A stretch of DNA of 64,000 nucleotides from Cycas panzhihuaensis (Eukaryota > Cycadophyta). Numbering within the stretch: position 1 is the stretch's first letter; each line of letters begins with the position of its first letter. Under the pieces are notes generated by a model. It searched no databases. It worked only from the letters and a program-made list of their open reading frames with translations, and was not told the origin of the DNA. Of this stretch, positions 62,857 to 64,000 are shown piece after piece. The position numbers and the translations under genes are program-made. The stretch spans positions 128,843,741-128,907,740 of the forward strand of contig CM041465.1 in NCBI GenBank assembly GCA_023213395.1, given 5' to 3'.

Positions 62857-64000
62857 ATGGGTTTGGAGAATGACGTAGTCATATTCATACAAGAGAAGAA
62901 TGGATATTACTTAAGTGATATACTCTTACTGATATCCAAGTGCAATGGAGCAAACTACTACTGTGGGACAATTAGAATGAAAAGTATATTCATGTGTAAA
63001 AGATTATGGGACATTGTTACTAATGGATATGATGTTCCTAATGATGAAGAATAAAGGGAAAATCTTAAGAAGAAAGTTTAAGAAGCAATTATCATTATTC
63101 TTGCTGCATTCGATAAAGTTGTTCTTCCTTCAACATATCATTTTGTTATTCTTATAGTTCATCATGCTAGTACTGCTAAAGAAGCTTGGAACATTTTGAA
63201 TGATGCATTTGAAAAAACTCTCGAAGAGATACAACAGGTTGTTGAAAAAGCAAAGGCAAGCAAAATTATTAATGATTATGATGCAGGAAATGAAGAATTT
63301 TATACTGATACATGTAAAAAGGATGAAGAAAATATTATTGATGTTGATGAAAAGGTATGCCAAGAACTTGATGAAGAAAGAATGGATATTGATAAAGTTA
63401 CTTCTGAATGTGGAAAAACTATTGAATGCATTGTTAAGAATGATAAACCTATTACTGAGCATGTTGAGAATGATAAAACTATTAAAGAGCCTACTAATGA
63501 TTATGATTAAGAAATTCAAGATAAAATTGTTGAAGAAACAATTCAAGATGTGGAAGATTTATTACTCATTTCTTCAGATAGTCCTGGTATTTCAAAGGAA
63601 ATTGAATATGAATGTGATAGTCCTATTGAAGATGAGTCTAGTGATTTATTTCTATTTGTTGATTCAAGTTCAAGTGAGATTCCTATTTTGAGTATTGATT
63701 CAAGTTTGAATTGTTTGAATGATGAGGGAGAATTACAAAATGATGAAAGTATACAAATTACTAATGGGCCTAATCCAATTGTAGCTGAATTCACAACAGT
63801 CGAAATAGAAGTTTGTGAAATAGATGTTCTGAGAGAGGTACTGCAAGAGCTACATCAAAGTCGGAAAGAATCTACCATGATCTGCTCCAATATTCAAAAC
63901 GCTATACAAGTAATGAAGAATCCAGTTTTGCAAAGAAGAATAAACCATATCAAGATCAAGCATCGTTACTACATTCTAAAGTGGACACAAGGAATAGAAT
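62857..64000 (+). pseudogene. Cop7 gag start, acidic segment and RNase H tail in one frame
   Basis: A single frame runs 381 codons from the ATG at 62857 to the window end, with three TAA stops (63052, 63079 and 63508). Each is explained by C-to-T change of a CAA codon, and there is no frameshift. Residues about 25-70: KCNGANYYCGTIRMKSIFMC, the Copia gag N-terminal segment. Residues about 75-120: the UBN2-like ASTAKEAWNILNDAFEKT. Residues about 130-310: acidic, low complexity (for example KKDEENIIDVDEKV, SPIEDESSDLFLFV) and unknown to me. Residues about 325-381: DVLREVLQELHQS, ICSNIQNAIQVMKNPVLQ, HIKIKHRYYI, matching Copia RNase H around CDNQ and HHHFIRE, with the catalytic D changed to S. The C-terminus lies outside. 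Confidence 0.75.

Larger units (their letters stand above)
60888..64000 (+). mobile_element. Cop7: Copia element, probably non-autonomous, running off the window
   Basis: Plus strand: 5' LTR 60888-61171, primer site, 1.7-kb leader, then one frame with gag start, a long acidic segment and an RNase H tail that reaches base 64000. Protease, integrase and RT are not present between them. The 3' LTR is outside the window. It interrupts Gyp8 gag. Confidence 0.85.

Noticed and set aside
63200-63691. 163-codon Lys/Leu/Met-rich frame, and the N/F-rich frame on the opposite strand at 63130-63546
   Set aside because: Gag and RNase H homology both lie in the other plus frame (62857 on). The GA-rich composition leaves several frames open by chance.

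Overview
The window reads as nuclear DNA of a land plant with a large, repeat-dominated genome. A gymnosperm is my best guess, because many old, mutated LTR retrotransposons are kept in nested stacks. I found no convincing host gene, tRNA, rRNA or CRISPR array. Almost everything assigned is Ty1/Copia (Cop1-Cop7) or Ty3/Gypsy (Gyp1-Gyp8) LTR retrotransposon, all with broken reading frames. Names are local to this annotation.

Layout. The left 38 kb is one Gypsy element, Gyp1 (minus strand, from its 5' LTR at 37962-38387 down to 8924), split by insertions. Cop1 (plus, from before base 1 to 8923) sits in its RNase H end, and Cop2 (minus, 1770-6961) sits in Cop1. Gyp3 (plus, 10652-22993) lies in the Gyp1 linker and carries Cop4 (plus, 11324-20035), which carries Gyp4 (minus, 11923-16739), so this stack is four elements deep. 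Cop3 (plus, 24525-29659) lies in the Gyp1 protease region. Gyp5 (minus, 32440-35610) lies in its leader. Boundaries rest on paired LTRs, TG...CA ends, primer sites complementary to initiator tRNA-Met, polypurine tracts and, for several elements, 5-bp target duplications (perfect for Gyp3 and Gyp5).

From 37.5 to 39.3 kb there is a leader-LTR-leader-LTR ladder that joins Gyp1 head-to-tail to Gyp2, a second copy of the same family (minus, 38892 to about 52150). Cop5 (plus, 43147-50323) is inserted in Gyp2. Next come an RT fragment of the same family (Gyp6, 52.75-53.45 kb, minus), an inverted gag-protease copy (Gyp7, 54.37-57.12 kb, plus), a 5'-truncated Copia (Cop6, 57.12-58.67 kb), a Gypsy LTR with gag (Gyp8, 58.7-60.9 kb) and the start of Cop7 (60888 to the window end).

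How the pieces relate. Several elements keep both LTRs, or both ends of their coding region, but have lost the middle: Gyp3, Gyp4 and Gyp5 (chromodomain Gypsy relatives with three different deletions), Cop4 (RNase H tail only) and Cop7 (gag start, a long acidic segment, then an RNase H tail in one frame). These look like non-autonomous derivatives that would depend on enzymes of intact relatives. The observations most worth checking are the Cop7 fusion, the 144-bp target duplication around Cop3, the tandem Gyp1/Gyp2 ladder, and the minisatellite in Cop4 that appears to derive from its RNase H motif.
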